Below, piece after piece: positions 45,197 to 54,664 of a stretch of 64,000 bases of DNA. The stretch is from positions 83,334 to 147,333 of the forward strand of contig NZ_JAHZTC010000012.1 in NCBI RefSeq assembly GCF_019599265.1. Direction: 5' to 3'. Both the position numbers and the translations under genes were made by a program. How positions within the stretch are numbered: the stretch's first letter is position 1; each line of letters opens with the position of its first letter. The DNA is from Pontibacter sp. HSC-14F20 (GTDB lineage: Bacteria; Bacteroidota; Bacteroidia; Cytophagales; Hymenobacteraceae). Below the pieces are notes generated by a model. It searched no databases. It saw only the letters and a list, made by a program, of their open reading frames with translations, and was not told where the DNA came from.

Positions 45197-47845
45197 ATGC
45201 CACCACGCCACAAACTTAAACAAACACTTTGGGTGCCTTTGCTGTGTCTATTGGCATTGCTCCCACTCCAAAGCCAGTCACAACAAGTAGCTTCTCCACT
45301 TCCCAAACAGGTGGCCCGCAAGCTGGCGCCTCACCTGCAGCAATTCAACGGAGATCATCCGGCAGCCTCTTACCGCATCAAAGTATCTGACAAAAAGCGC
45401 TTCTATACCTGGCTGCAACAGCAACAACTCAACGCCACTGTAAAAGAGTCTGGCTCACATACCAATACCCTGGTGATAACAGGCATCAAACCTGCGCAAC
45501 TACTGCGGCTGGCCGCTTCGCCGGAGGTGCTTTATGTGGATAAGCCCAACCGCCGGGCTGTGGAGGAACTGGAGCTGCGGGATACTGATTTCGTGGTGAA
45601 CAACATCTATGCAGTGCAGGCGGCCTTCCGGGATATTGCCGGACAAGGTATGGCAGTGTCCGTAAAAGAGGCTGCCTTCGACCCAGCTGACCTCGACCTG
45701 CAGGGCCGTGTTATTAGCCCCCAGTCAATAGAGGAAAAACCCAGTTCGCATGCCACTACCATGGCCACCCTGATAGCAGGAGCCGGCAACACAGGCCCGA
45801 ATGGCAGAGGTGTCACGCAGCATACTCTTATCGCCCACTCCAGTTTCGAAGAGTTGTTTCCTGACGACAGCGAAGCCCTGTTGAGCCAGGGTATAAGTGT
45901 ACAGAACCACTCTTACGGTGTGGGTATAGAAAATTACTACGGTCTGGAAGCACAGGCCTATGACCAGCAGAGTTACCAGCACCCAGAGTTGCTGCATGTG
46001 TTTTCGTCTGGCAACAGCGGCGACCAAGCTGAAAAAAGTGGTACCTATGCCAACCTGCCAGGTATAGCCAACCTGACCGGTCAGTTCAAAACTTCTAAAA
46101 ACACGCTGAGTGTAGGCGCACTGGGTCCGGATGGGCAGGTAGGTATACGCAGCTCCAGAGGCCCCGCCTACGACGGCCGCATCAAACCGGAACTGGTGGC
46201 ACAGGGCGCTGCGGGCACTTCAGAATCGGCGGCAGTGGTTTCAGGTATAGCCTTGCTGGTACAACAGCTCTATAAAGCACAACACGGCAATCTGCCGCCC
46301 GCTTCGCTGGTAAAAGCAGCCTTGATCAACAGTGCAGAAGATACAGGCAGTCCAGGACCCGATTTCACTGCAGGTTTCGGCAATGCTGATGCCCTCGGAG
46401 CACTTCGAACTATACAAGCGCAACAGTTCAAACTGGATGCAGTAGCAAAAGGTCAGACGCGAACTTTCCAATTGAACGTACCCAAAGGAGTGCGCCGGTT
46501 AAAGGCAACCTTGGTTTGGCATGACCCTGAAGCGGAGCCCAACTCCGAAAAAGCGCTTGTCAATGACCTGGATCTGGTACTGCGGCATGCCACTTCTGGC
46601 AAGAACTGGCTGCCTTGGGTGCTGAGCACTTACCCTCACCCCGATTCCCTGCAACAGCCCGCCCGCCGTCGGTTGGACCGCCTGAACAACATAGAACAGA
46701 TCACGCTGGAAGCCCCGGCAGCCGGCACCTATACCTTGCAGGTAACGGGTTATCAGGTAACAGGAGAGCCTCAGGAATACAGCCTGGTGTATGAACTGGA
46801 GCAAGGCATGGAATGGCTATACCCTGTTGCTACGTCTACACTGGCAGCCGGACAGCCTAACCGCCTTGCCTGGCAGTCCGGTGCTGTGACGGGTGCGGCC
46901 GACCTGCAATACCGTCTGCACAATTCCGATACGTGGTATACTATAGCTGAAGGTATAGACCTGAGCCAGGGCAGCTATACCTGGCAAACACCTGATACGG
47001 CAGCATTAGCCCAACTGCGCCTGTCTCATAAAGGTATAGCTTTGCCAACAGAAGCGTTCATCCTGGCCCAGCCTGCGGATTTACGAATCGGCTTTAATTG
47101 TGAGGAGCAGGTGATGTTGCACTGGTCCAGACATCCTAATGCGCAGGAATATAAGTTGTTTCAGTTGGGTGACACACACCTGGAGCCTCTCCTGCAGACT
47201 TCCGACACACTTGCTATTATCGACAGAAGCTTGTTGCAGGGCAATTACCTGGCAGTGGCACCCATTATTCAGGGCAACCAGGCAGCCTACAGTCGCAGTA
47301 TACCTGTACAGGCAGAAGCTTCACCTTGCTACATTAGTAGCTTCCAGCCGCTAGAGTTGGTGACGCCAGACATTGCCCGCTTCTCCCTAAACCTCAGCAC
47401 CACGCACCAGTTGACATACCTGCGTCTGGAGCGTTTAGAAAACGGCAACTTTAAAGCTTTACATACCGGTACGCCTTCATCCAGCTTGCAATACCAACTC
47501 ATGGACGAGTCTCCTATACCTGGCCGGAATGTATACAGAGCCAGTGCGACCACTGCCGATGGCAAAACGATTTACAGCCAGGAAGAAACAGTAATCCATA
47601 CCCCGGAAAACTTTGTACAGGTATACCCGAATCCGGTAGCGGCCGGAGAACCCGTTTATGTAGCTATGGAAGGCGAGACTGCACAGGTACAGGTATTCGA
47701 CCGCTTGGGAAGACTCAGGCGTGTATCGCAGGAAACCGGCATGCTGAAGGAAGTGCAGACCAAAGGCCTTCCGCCAGGGCTTTACATACTCCGGCTAACC
47801 ACTGAAAAAGGTACCGTCCTGTCGCGTAAGGTGATTCTGCAGTAA
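45197..47845 (+). CDS. T9SS-sorted S8 (subtilisin-like) serine peptidase
   Basis: An 882-residue secreted protein: signal peptide ending near residue 28 with Gln residues following, propeptide to about 130, S8 domain to about 410, beta-sandwich domains, and a C-terminal type A T9SS sorting domain (VYPNPVAAGEPVYV, LPPGLYILRLTTEKG, SRKVILQ). Catalytic His is H185 (SSHATTMATLIAG), oxyanion Asn is N273 (SSGNSG), nucleophile is S342 (GTSESAAVVSG). The aspartate position is Glu158 (AVSVKEAAFD). It should be exported by the SprA/PorV system and anchored by PorU. Confidence 0.9.
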   Translation: MPPRHKLKQTLWVPLLCLLALLPLQSQSQQVASPLPKQVARKLAPHLQQFNGDHPAASYRIKVSDKKRFYTWLQQQQLNATVKESGSHTNTLVITGIKPAQLLRLAASPEVLYVDKPNRRAVEELELRDTDFVVNNIYAVQAAFRDIAGQGMAVSVKEAAFDPADLDLQGRVISPQSIEEKPSSHATTMATLIAGAGNTGPNGRGVTQHTLIAHSSFEELFPDDSEALLSQGISVQNHSYGVGIENYYGLEAQAYDQQSYQHPELLHVFSSGNSGDQAEKSGTYANLPGIANLTGQFKTSKNTLSVGALGPDGQVGIRSSRGPAYDGRIKPELVAQGAAGTSESAAVVSGIALLVQQLYKAQHGNLPPASLVKAALINSAEDTGSPGPDFTAGFGNADALGALRTIQAQQFKLDAVAKGQTRTFQLNVPKGVRRLKATLVWHDPEAEPNSEKALVNDLDLVLRHATSGKNWLPWVLSTYPHPDSLQQPARRRLDRLNNIEQITLEAPAAGTYTLQVTGYQVTGEPQEYSLVYELEQGMEWLYPVATSTLAAGQPNRLAWQSGAVTGAADLQYRLHNSDTWYTIAEGIDLSQGSYTWQTPDTAALAQLRLSHKGIALPTEAFILAQPADLRIGFNCEEQVMLHWSRHPNAQEYKLFQLGDTHLEPLLQTSDTLAIIDRSLLQGNYLAVAPIIQGNQAAYSRSIPVQAEASPCYISSFQPLELVTPDIARFSLNLSTTHQLTYLRLERLENGNFKALHTGTPSSSLQYQLMDESPIPGRNVYRASATTADGKTIYSQEETVIHTPENFVQVYPNPVAAGEPVYVAMEGETAQVQVFDRLGRLRRVSQETGMLKEVQTKGLPPGLYILRLTTEKGTVLSRKVILQ

Positions 47846-48032
47846 ATAGCCATTCTAAACCGCCTTTGCTCCATCATAGGTTTATCCTTTTAGGATTCAA
47901 ACTGCAATGCCTTATCTTTTTGTGCTCTTAGGCTTCCTGAAGTTTATTAAACCCGAAGCAACGAGTTGCGGCTGCACGGTTTCTGTTGCGATGACATGTG
48001 TGGTATACCTTGCTGGCGTAGTTCAAGCGCAC

Positions 48033-48071
48033 AAAAAAAGGCACAGCCCCTCTTGCGGGACTGTGCCTTTT
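48033..48071. terminator. two-way terminator between S8 and M57 genes
   Basis: AAAAGGCACAG paired with CTGTGCCTTTT plus inner CCC/GGG, lying between convergent genes ending at 47845 and 48090. A-run before and T-run after allow use in both directions. Confidence 0.88.
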
Positions 48072-48089
48072 ATAGCATTAAGGACTGGA

Positions 48090-48893
48090 CTACTGGTAGA
48101 GGTATCTTAAAGCTGTTCTGTCATTGGAGTTGAAGTAGCGGTTGGAGCCATTGCCGATGCAGGCCAGCATCCAGGAGTTCGGATCGGCACCGGTTGGTGT
48201 GCCCGGGATGTGCACAGCACCTACACTAGAGGCCCCCTCGTTGTAATAAGAACCACCGCAGCTATACGCTCTGTTCATGTAATCGGTGTGGCGGAAGCCG
48301 ATGGTGTGCCCGATCTCGTGTGCCAGGATGGTGGCCAGGTAGTTGGTGCCCGGGTTGGTGCCCAGGTAGGCTGAGTTCACCTTTACAGAGTTGTAGGGAT
48401 TGCCACCAGACGGGAAGCCGGCAGAGGCCAGGTAAGAAGAGCCAGTCGGTGCCTTCGATACCAGGATGTTGTAGCCGGAAGATACGCGGCGGAACTTGAG
48501 GCGCAGGTTCTCGGCATTGAAGCGGCGGATAGCCTCGTCCAGTGCCGTTACATAGGAAGATGGCAGGCTGGTGGTGATGGCCACATTGATGGTGCGGCTG
48601 GAGCCTACGCTTACCAGGTTGTTGGTGCGGTACTGCTCCTCTTCACCCACGCGCAGGGCGGTGGTTTCAGGAGAAGACTGCAAATCGCTTTCAGAGAAGA
48701 AGATGTCACCCTCTACAATGTAGCCACCCTCGGTGCGCTGCACATTGTCAGTGTTGAAACCCATCTCTGAAATTTTAGCCATGGTGAGGGGTGAGATCTC
48801 ATTGGCTGTTACATCGGCCTCTTCTTTCTGGCAAGAGGAGAAACCAAACAGGGCCGCCAGGGCCAGGAGCGAAAGTAAGCGTGTTGTTTTCAT
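48090..48893 (-). CDS. M57 (dual-action HEIGH) metallopeptidase lipoprotein
   Basis: A 267-residue lipoprotein (lipobox FGFSSC, Cys21). The zinc site is HEIGHTIGFRHTDY: H192, E193, H196 and H202, with the extended HTD typical of peptidase M57 and related to matrixins. The N-terminal part (about 30-90) resembles a propeptide, with MGFNTDNVQRTEGGYIVEGD. A Cys-containing, Gly/Asn-rich C-terminus follows. Likely surface or periplasmic protease; no target is known. It stands alone, convergent with the S8 gene. Confidence 0.9.
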   Translation of the reverse strand: MKTTRLLSLLALAALFGFSSCQKEEADVTANEISPLTMAKISEMGFNTDNVQRTEGGYIVEGDIFFSESDLQSSPETTALRVGEEEQYRTNNLVSVGSSRTINVAITTSLPSSYVTALDEAIRRFNAENLRLKFRRVSSGYNILVSKAPTGSSYLASAGFPSGGNPYNSVKVNSAYLGTNPGTNYLATILAHEIGHTIGFRHTDYMNRAYSCGGSYYNEGASSVGAVHIPGTPTGADPNSWMLACIGNGSNRYFNSNDRTALRYLYQ

Positions 48894-49204
48894 TAAAATA
48901 TATTTTTTTAGTTAAACATGATGAAATATAGAAGAAAACAACACACCAAACAACACCTCAAATCTACTGAAAATCAGCGTTTTAACAGTGTTTCCATACC
49001 TGCAAAAAGGTTTCGCTATTAACAAACATTAAATATAATTTATATAAGAATTTAAGTATACTTCTGAAACTGGGTTGCAATAACAAAGCGCGTCCGCAGC
49101 TGAAAAAAATTTCAAAAAAATAATAAAAATTTATGCAAGTTGGCTGATCTATATACGGGTGTTTAAACACTAACTCAAAACCGTTGGCTCACCAGATGAC
49201 ATAC
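48894..49204. other. AT-rich spacer upstream of the M57 gene
   Basis: About 310 bases, very AT-rich, with no open frame of protein quality. It must contain the M57 promoter on the minus strand, but no exact TAnnTTTG box is visible. No repeat or tRNA-like fold was seen. Confidence 0.5.
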
Positions 49205-49208
49205 AAAA

Positions 49209-49238
49209 AAAGCAGCTGCCCGGGTGGGCAGCTGCTTT
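49209..49238 (-). terminator. terminator of the yicC-like gene
   Basis: Perfect stem AAAGCAGCTGCCC/GGGCAGCTGCTTT with a 4-base loop, 21 bases past the stop; a T-run follows on the minus strand. Confidence 0.92.
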
Positions 49239-49258
49239 CATAAAAGTAGCGGTTTCTG

Positions 49259-50140
49259 CTACAGAATATTGTTGATCTGTTCTTTTATCTTCTCCAGTTC
49301 TTCTTTCATTTCCACCACATGGTGTTGTATGGCCGCATCGTTGGCTTTTGAGCCGATCGTGTTGATTTCACGGCCAATCTCCTGCGAAATGAAACCCAGC
49401 TTTTTGCCAGTAGGCTCCGGCAGGTATACCGTTTCGGTGAAGTAGTGCAGGTGGTTAACCAGGCGAACCTTTTCCTCTGCAATGTCGAGCTTCTCCATAT
49501 AATAGATCATCTCCTGCTCGTAGCGGTTCTGGTCATAGTGTTCGGAGGAAGAAACTTCGATGATATGGTTTTTGATGCGGTTGCGGATATGCTCCATGCG
49601 CACCGGGTCCTGCTTCTCCACCTCAGACAGCAGTATCCGGATACGATCGATGTAAGACATAATCTCGGTGGTCAGTGCCTTTCCTTCGTCAGCCCGGAAT
49701 GAGTTGATGTTCTCAAGCGCCTGCTCTACAAGTGGTTGTACGGTGTTCCAGTCCGCTTCGCCTTCCTCGTCTTCGGCCTGGTCTTGCTGCAGCACATCCG
49801 GCATGTGCAGAGCCAGCCGAAAAAGATCGTTTTTAGACCCGCCCACCATGTCCGCGGCCGTATTCAGCTCCTCGTAATAAGCCTTTAGCAACTCCTTGTT
49901 GATATTGCTCTTGGCTCGCTGCGCTTTGTTTTTGGTATAGTCAACACAGATGCTCACTTTGCCGCGCACAAGCGCTTTTGTCAGCATGGTGCGTATCTCG
50001 TACTCACGCTCTGACAGAAACCGTGGCAGACGCACGGTCAGGTCCATACTTTTGGAATTGAGCGATCTTATTTCGACGTTAATAGAATACTGGTCAGTAT
50101 CGAGGCGGGCACTGCCATAGCCTGTCATGGACTGCAACAT
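49259..50140 (-). CDS. yicC: YicC family endoribonuclease
   Basis: A 293-residue protein of the YicC/YloC family, now regarded as endoribonucleases. The N-terminus MLQSMTGYGSARL and IRSLNSKSMDLTVRLPRFLS, and the C-terminal KKLGFISQEIGREINTIGSK, are the family signatures. The frame opens two codons earlier at 50146; ATG 50140 gives the usual start. It stands alone on the minus strand with a strong terminator. Confidence 0.93.
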   Translation of the reverse strand: MLQSMTGYGSARLDTDQYSINVEIRSLNSKSMDLTVRLPRFLSEREYEIRTMLTKALVRGKVSICVDYTKNKAQRAKSNINKELLKAYYEELNTAADMVGGSKNDLFRLALHMPDVLQQDQAEDEEGEADWNTVQPLVEQALENINSFRADEGKALTTEIMSYIDRIRILLSEVEKQDPVRMEHIRNRIKNHIIEVSSSEHYDQNRYEQEMIYYMEKLDIAEEKVRLVNHLHYFTETVYLPEPTGKKLGFISQEIGREINTIGSKANDAAIQHHVVEMKEELEKIKEQINNIL

Positions 50141-50297
50141 AAGCACTTTAAAGAATGATGTTCCGGCAAATTAGCTATAATTCCTCACTTATACGTAGCC
50201 GGAACATCAAAAGCTCAAAACGGATTAGAAGAGTTGCTCCCTGTTATTACAGAGCGATCCAGGTAGTGCGCCTTCAGCTTCGCTGATCATTTTATAC

Positions 50298-51449
50298 CTA
50301 GGGCACCATCTTGTTAACTGCATCGATCATCGCCGTCACCTCTGCGGGATGACCGTCGATGCGTTCGCCGCGTTTCCTGCCGAGCCGCACAATCACAAGC
50401 TCTTTCTCAGGTATAACAATGACATACTGCCCCAGTATGCCGCGTGCATAGAAGATAGATTGGTCTTTGTAATCTGGCAGCAGCCACCACTGGTAGCCAT
50501 AGTGTGTGGTTGGGTTCCCGGTGTTCGCATCCGTCAGACCGCTAGGTGTAAGCGAGGCCTGCACGAAATCCGCTGAGACCAGGGTGTCGCCCTTCCAGAT
50601 CCCTTTCTGCAGGTATAGCTGCCCGATACGGGCGAAATCGCGGGCATTGGAAAAGAAGCAGCAATAGGCTTTTTCGTTACCAAGCGGATGATCGATGCTC
50701 CACTCTGCTTTTCGCTCGGCTCCCAGCGGTCGCCATAGTTTTTGTTCAGCATAGTCAGCCAGGTTTTGCCCGGTGGCCGCTTCCAGCACAAATGCCAGTA
50801 TCTGGGTATCGCCACTCTTATAAGAAAAAGCCTGCCCCGGCTCCTCCACCGCCTCCAGTTTCCGGACTACTTTCTTCAGGTCAGACCCGTAGTAGGCTTC
50901 TGTGGTAACGGAAAGCGGGTTGCCATACGATTCATCCCAGTTCAGGCCGGAGCTCATCCAGAGCAGGTGCCGGAGTGTGATCTTTGCCTTGGCTCCTTCT
51001 CTGAATTCGGGCAAAAAGTCCCCAACCGGCTGGTCTATACTTTGAATCGCTCCTTCCTGCAGGGCTACACCTACCAGAATGCTCACAATGCTCTTTGCCA
51101 CCGAAAACGAATTACTCAACGACTCTTCAGAGTAGCCATCCCAGTACTGCTCATGCAGCAACGAGTCGCGGTGCACTACCACGAAGGCAACAGACTCCAA
51201 TTGTTCGTGGAGTTGCTGTAATTCCTGCGGGAGGGAAAGCTGGTTATACCTGCTGGCAAGCGGCCAGGGCTGGGGTGTATCGGCTGCCGCTATCTTGCGC
51301 TGATGAAAGATCAGGTTGTCGTCAATATCTGCGAAGTTATGGTATAGCGCCTTGTACACATAGTTTTTGTCGGCCATATGCAGCCAGGCGGCTGCCAGCC
51401 CGAGTACCAGAATAAAGCCAATACCAAATCGTTTGGTTTTCCGGTTCAT
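50298..51449 (-). CDS. serine hydrolase of the class C beta-lactamase family
   Basis: A 383-residue protein with one N-terminal membrane helix (FGIGFILVLGLAAAWL), then a beta-lactamase/PBP-like domain. The nucleophile motif is SVAK (SNSFSVAKSIVSILVG). The second motif is SYKSGDTQ, with Tyr in the expected place, and the third is the HYGYQWW region. Such proteins are usually esterases or D-amino-acid peptidases, rarely true beta-lactamases; the substrate is unknown. It is the last gene of a three-gene minus-strand operon, 7 bases after the TolB/BamA-like gene. Confidence 0.88.
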   Translation of the reverse strand: MNRKTKRFGIGFILVLGLAAAWLHMADKNYVYKALYHNFADIDDNLIFHQRKIAAADTPQPWPLASRYNQLSLPQELQQLHEQLESVAFVVVHRDSLLHEQYWDGYSEESLSNSFSVAKSIVSILVGVALQEGAIQSIDQPVGDFLPEFREGAKAKITLRHLLWMSSGLNWDESYGNPLSVTTEAYYGSDLKKVVRKLEAVEEPGQAFSYKSGDTQILAFVLEAATGQNLADYAEQKLWRPLGAERKAEWSIDHPLGNEKAYCCFFSNARDFARIGQLYLQKGIWKGDTLVSADFVQASLTPSGLTDANTGNPTTHYGYQWWLLPDYKDQSIFYARGILGQYVIVIPEKELVIVRLGRKRGERIDGHPAEVTAMIDAVNKMVP

Positions 51450-51456
51450 GCCTCTT

Positions 51457-54400
51457 TTAGAAGTCGTAGCCTAAAGTGATGTAAAACTTAGGCCCTTTTC
51501 GTGCATCGTCCTCCTCACTCCAGGCCATGTCGACCTTGCCATACACACCAAATAAGGTGGTGCGTGCGCCTACCCCATAGCCCAGCAAGAATGGATTGCG
51601 GTAGTTGATCACCGTGATCTCAAACGGACTTGTGTTGGTCTGGTCAATACGACCACCGATCACACGGGTATTGATGGAGTTGTTGCCCGTGAACGGGTTG
51701 GTACCGTTGTAGGCCGACCCTGCGTCGCCAAAGGCAGTAAACTGCAGGTTGCGGAAGAAGCCTGAAGGTATAGGTCCGTCATAAAGATACTGAACGATAG
51801 GCACCCGCAGCTCCAGATTGGCCAACAGCACCTTAGACCCGCGACGAGCATTGAAATTGAAGCCACGCAGCGGAGTTGTGTAATCGAGGTAAAAGAGGTC
51901 AGCTGGTGTGCTTACCACCACGTCGTCGCGGGTTGAAGTTCCGTCATCCTCCGATGCAAAAAGCCAGTTATCCATACCTCCGATCAGGAAGTTTTTAGGT
52001 GCGTTACCGAAGAACGTACCATAGTTGATCCGTCCGGCCAATATAATCTGTCGGTGTATTTTCTGGTAATGACGCAGATCCAGGTAAAACTTGCTGAAGT
52101 TCTCCGAGCTGTGTTCGAAGTTTTTCAGGCTCATGATCCCTGCTTTCATACGCGTTCCTTCCAGCATGTTCACACCGCGCACCACAGAGTTATCATACAC
52201 CAGTTCCACGCTGCCGCCACCAAAATAGTCGGTCCTGTCTGGCGTCACGAAGCTGTTGATGTAGGTGAAGCGCGTGTTTACAAAACGGGGCTGCATGCGG
52301 ATGCTGGTGCTATAGCTTAGCGGGTATACCAACAAGGGAGAGAACTCGTGTTTACCAAAGCGCACCACAGAACCCGGGAACTCCGGTGCCTGGCCCACAA
52401 TCACATCGCGTCGGTACTGCAACCCGATGTCGAAACGATTTTTCAGGTTCATGTATTCTGCAAACATGCGGCTGGTCTCCAGGTCGGTGCGAACAAAAGC
52501 GTTACCCCGGATGTGGTGATTCTCAAACAAGTCGCTCATATTGACACCGCCCACAATACCGAAGCCCAGTTGCGGATCAGCATATACGGAAGTGATCACC
52601 TCCTGCACGCTAAAGCGCAAGTCATAGTCTACAGGGCCGGCAATTGGTACACCGCCCTCGGTGGTGCGGGCACGCTGTGGCACTGCAGCTTGCGTTTTGG
52701 CCTCTGTTTCGGCTTGCTCCTGTTCTTTTGCGTCACTCTCAAACTGATAATTCTCAATGTCTACCTCCCCTTGTCGCTGCATTCTCTTAGGTGTAGCACC
52801 TTCCACAATCTTGCGGGTAGTGGCTGTGGTTGCAGCAGCGCTACGGGCACGGGTTTCCAGTATGATCTGGCGGGAAGTTCTTGGCAGCGAGTCCTGAGCA
52901 GTTGGACTGAAAGCCGGGAAAGCATAGACAAAGCTGCGGGCATTGTCGTTTGCCGTCAACACCAGGGCATTTGCATCGCCTCCCAGATCGTAGCTTTCAA
53001 TGTCCTGCAGGAAGTTGGTTATAGGTTGGCGAGCGCCTGTGGCAACATTGTACTGATACAGACTGCGCACCCCGGTTTCTTCACTCAGGTATACCAGGTT
53101 GCCGTCTGCTGTAGCACGCGGACGCAACTCGCTCGCAATCGAAAAGGTGATCTGACGCGCACTGCCTCCGTCGCGCGGCATCAGGAAAATATCGTAGTTA
53201 TTGACCACACCCGAGAAACTGCCTGTTGCCGTCTGGCCAGTTGTGTCTATAAAGCGGTTGGAACTAAAAGCAATGTTGCTACTGCCCCCTTTCAGGAAAA
53301 CCGGCTGAATGTCGTCGTAAATATCATTGGTGAGTTGCTGCTGCATACGCCCGCCACTGGAGAGTAGGTATAGGTCCGTCTGTCCATCGCGCACCGCACT
53401 TATCAGCAGGGTATTGCCGTCTTCAGAATAACTCATGTCACGTACCTGCGAGAACTGGCTCAGCGTAACGGCTGTGGTGCGGATGTCATCAAACACAGGT
53501 ATACGGGAACGGCGACGAGTGGAGTTGATCTGCCGCAGCACCATCTGGCCACGCCTTGCCTCCACAAAACCCAGCTGGGTATTGGTACGCCAGGCCAGCA
53601 CAGGCAGTTTGTAATCGATGCGCTGGTCCACTGTTCTATAGCCGCTCTTCCATACCACGCGGCTGCGGTTGCTGCCTACTTCTTTCACGATGATCTGGTA
53701 GCTGCCGTTTTCGTTTTCGGCATAGGCCATCAGCGTACCGGCCGGGTTCAGCACAGGCTGGGTATAGTGGATGTCTTTTTTGTTCTTCTGGAAAACTTTA
53801 TTCGCGGCTGGCAGGGTAACCAGCGGGTTCTCACCGCGGGTGTTGATCTGCATGTAGTAGTTGTGGCAATCCTGCAGAAAACGCTTGTACGGGATGTTCA
53901 GGCTGCTCGTAATGCCCACCTCGGTATCGCGGGTAATGCGGGTCAGGTTGAGAATATTCTGAATAGAGGTATAGCCGTATCGCTCAGCTATATAATTCCA
54001 GATGGCCTGGCCGCCCAACTCCTGGTTGCGGGCCAGCACATCTTCCATGCGGGCCTTATTATTCACCACGAGCATATCGCGCACATAATTGTCCATGCGC
54101 AGGCTCCAACCCTCTGCAGTATAAGCCGCCACACCGCCGATGAACCAATCCGGAAGACGCAGCAGGTAGCTGCTCTGCAAGGCTTCTTTCAGGCTGCCGC
54201 CATACATCATATCGTTGAGCAGAAGCTCGGTAAGCTGATAGCTCAGGTCACGCTTGAAATCGGTTTGGGTGCCGTCGTAGGCCAGTTCCAGTTTGTTTTT
54301 GAGAAAGAGCGTTTCGCCACCGGTCTGGAACTGGTCGCGCTGCATACCAATGTTGCTTTGCTTCAGGTCCGTCATCGAGTTGTAGACGATGAGCGTGATC

Positions 54401-54660
54401 TTGGAGTAAGGATAATAGCCGATAAAACTGGTGATGCGCTTGAGTTCGCGCTCGGCATGCTCGGCTGCGTTACGGGCCGACTGGTCACCGCCTTTGTAGA
54501 AGTATATGTTAAAATTCTGGGTGCTGTAGAGCTTCCAATCGAAGTTCTTATACTGAATTCGGCTCCTGCCAAAAGTCTGCACATTAGGCTGGGCCATAGC
54601 CACTTCGCCTGCAGTAACGCAGCACAGGAACAGTAACAATAACCTTATAGGAAAACGCAT
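51457..54660 (-). CDS. TolB-like propeller plus BamA-like barrel outer-membrane protein
   Basis: A 1067-residue exported protein: signal peptide ending EVAMA before Gln; a peptidase-MA-like domain (about 30-290) in which LSYQLTELLLND sits where HExxH would be, so it is probably inactive; a beta-propeller of WD40/PD40 type (about 300-640; MAYAENENGSYQIIVKEVGS, LISAVRDGQTDLYLLSSGG); a charged Glu/Lys/Gln linker; and a C-terminal BamA/TamA-like 16-strand barrel (about 690-1067; LLANLELRVPIVQYLYDGP, AFGDAGSAYNG, ending ITLGYDF). The barrel should sit in the outer membrane with the rest in the periplasm. Confidence 0.87.
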   Translation of the reverse strand: MRFPIRLLLLFLCCVTAGEVAMAQPNVQTFGRSRIQYKNFDWKLYSTQNFNIYFYKGGDQSARNAAEHAERELKRITSFIGYYPYSKITLIVYNSMTDLKQSNIGMQRDQFQTGGETLFLKNKLELAYDGTQTDFKRDLSYQLTELLLNDMMYGGSLKEALQSSYLLRLPDWFIGGVAAYTAEGWSLRMDNYVRDMLVVNNKARMEDVLARNQELGGQAIWNYIAERYGYTSIQNILNLTRITRDTEVGITSSLNIPYKRFLQDCHNYYMQINTRGENPLVTLPAANKVFQKNKKDIHYTQPVLNPAGTLMAYAENENGSYQIIVKEVGSNRSRVVWKSGYRTVDQRIDYKLPVLAWRTNTQLGFVEARRGQMVLRQINSTRRRSRIPVFDDIRTTAVTLSQFSQVRDMSYSEDGNTLLISAVRDGQTDLYLLSSGGRMQQQLTNDIYDDIQPVFLKGGSSNIAFSSNRFIDTTGQTATGSFSGVVNNYDIFLMPRDGGSARQITFSIASELRPRATADGNLVYLSEETGVRSLYQYNVATGARQPITNFLQDIESYDLGGDANALVLTANDNARSFVYAFPAFSPTAQDSLPRTSRQIILETRARSAAATTATTRKIVEGATPKRMQRQGEVDIENYQFESDAKEQEQAETEAKTQAAVPQRARTTEGGVPIAGPVDYDLRFSVQEVITSVYADPQLGFGIVGGVNMSDLFENHHIRGNAFVRTDLETSRMFAEYMNLKNRFDIGLQYRRDVIVGQAPEFPGSVVRFGKHEFSPLLVYPLSYSTSIRMQPRFVNTRFTYINSFVTPDRTDYFGGGSVELVYDNSVVRGVNMLEGTRMKAGIMSLKNFEHSSENFSKFYLDLRHYQKIHRQIILAGRINYGTFFGNAPKNFLIGGMDNWLFASEDDGTSTRDDVVVSTPADLFYLDYTTPLRGFNFNARRGSKVLLANLELRVPIVQYLYDGPIPSGFFRNLQFTAFGDAGSAYNGTNPFTGNNSINTRVIGGRIDQTNTSPFEITVINYRNPFLLGYGVGARTTLFGVYGKVDMAWSEEDDARKGPKFYITLGYDF

Positions 54661-54664
54661 GCGC

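Noticed and set aside
47907..48110. 67-residue frame between the S8 and M57 genes
   Set aside because: Runs through the two-way terminator and into the M57 gene's 3' end; not a plausible gene.
52348..53367. 339-residue plus-strand frame
   Set aside because: Antisense to the TolB/BamA-like gene; no motifs, no start context.
53767..54636. 289-residue plus-strand frame
   Set aside because: Antisense to the N-terminal part of the TolB/BamA-like gene; no family features.
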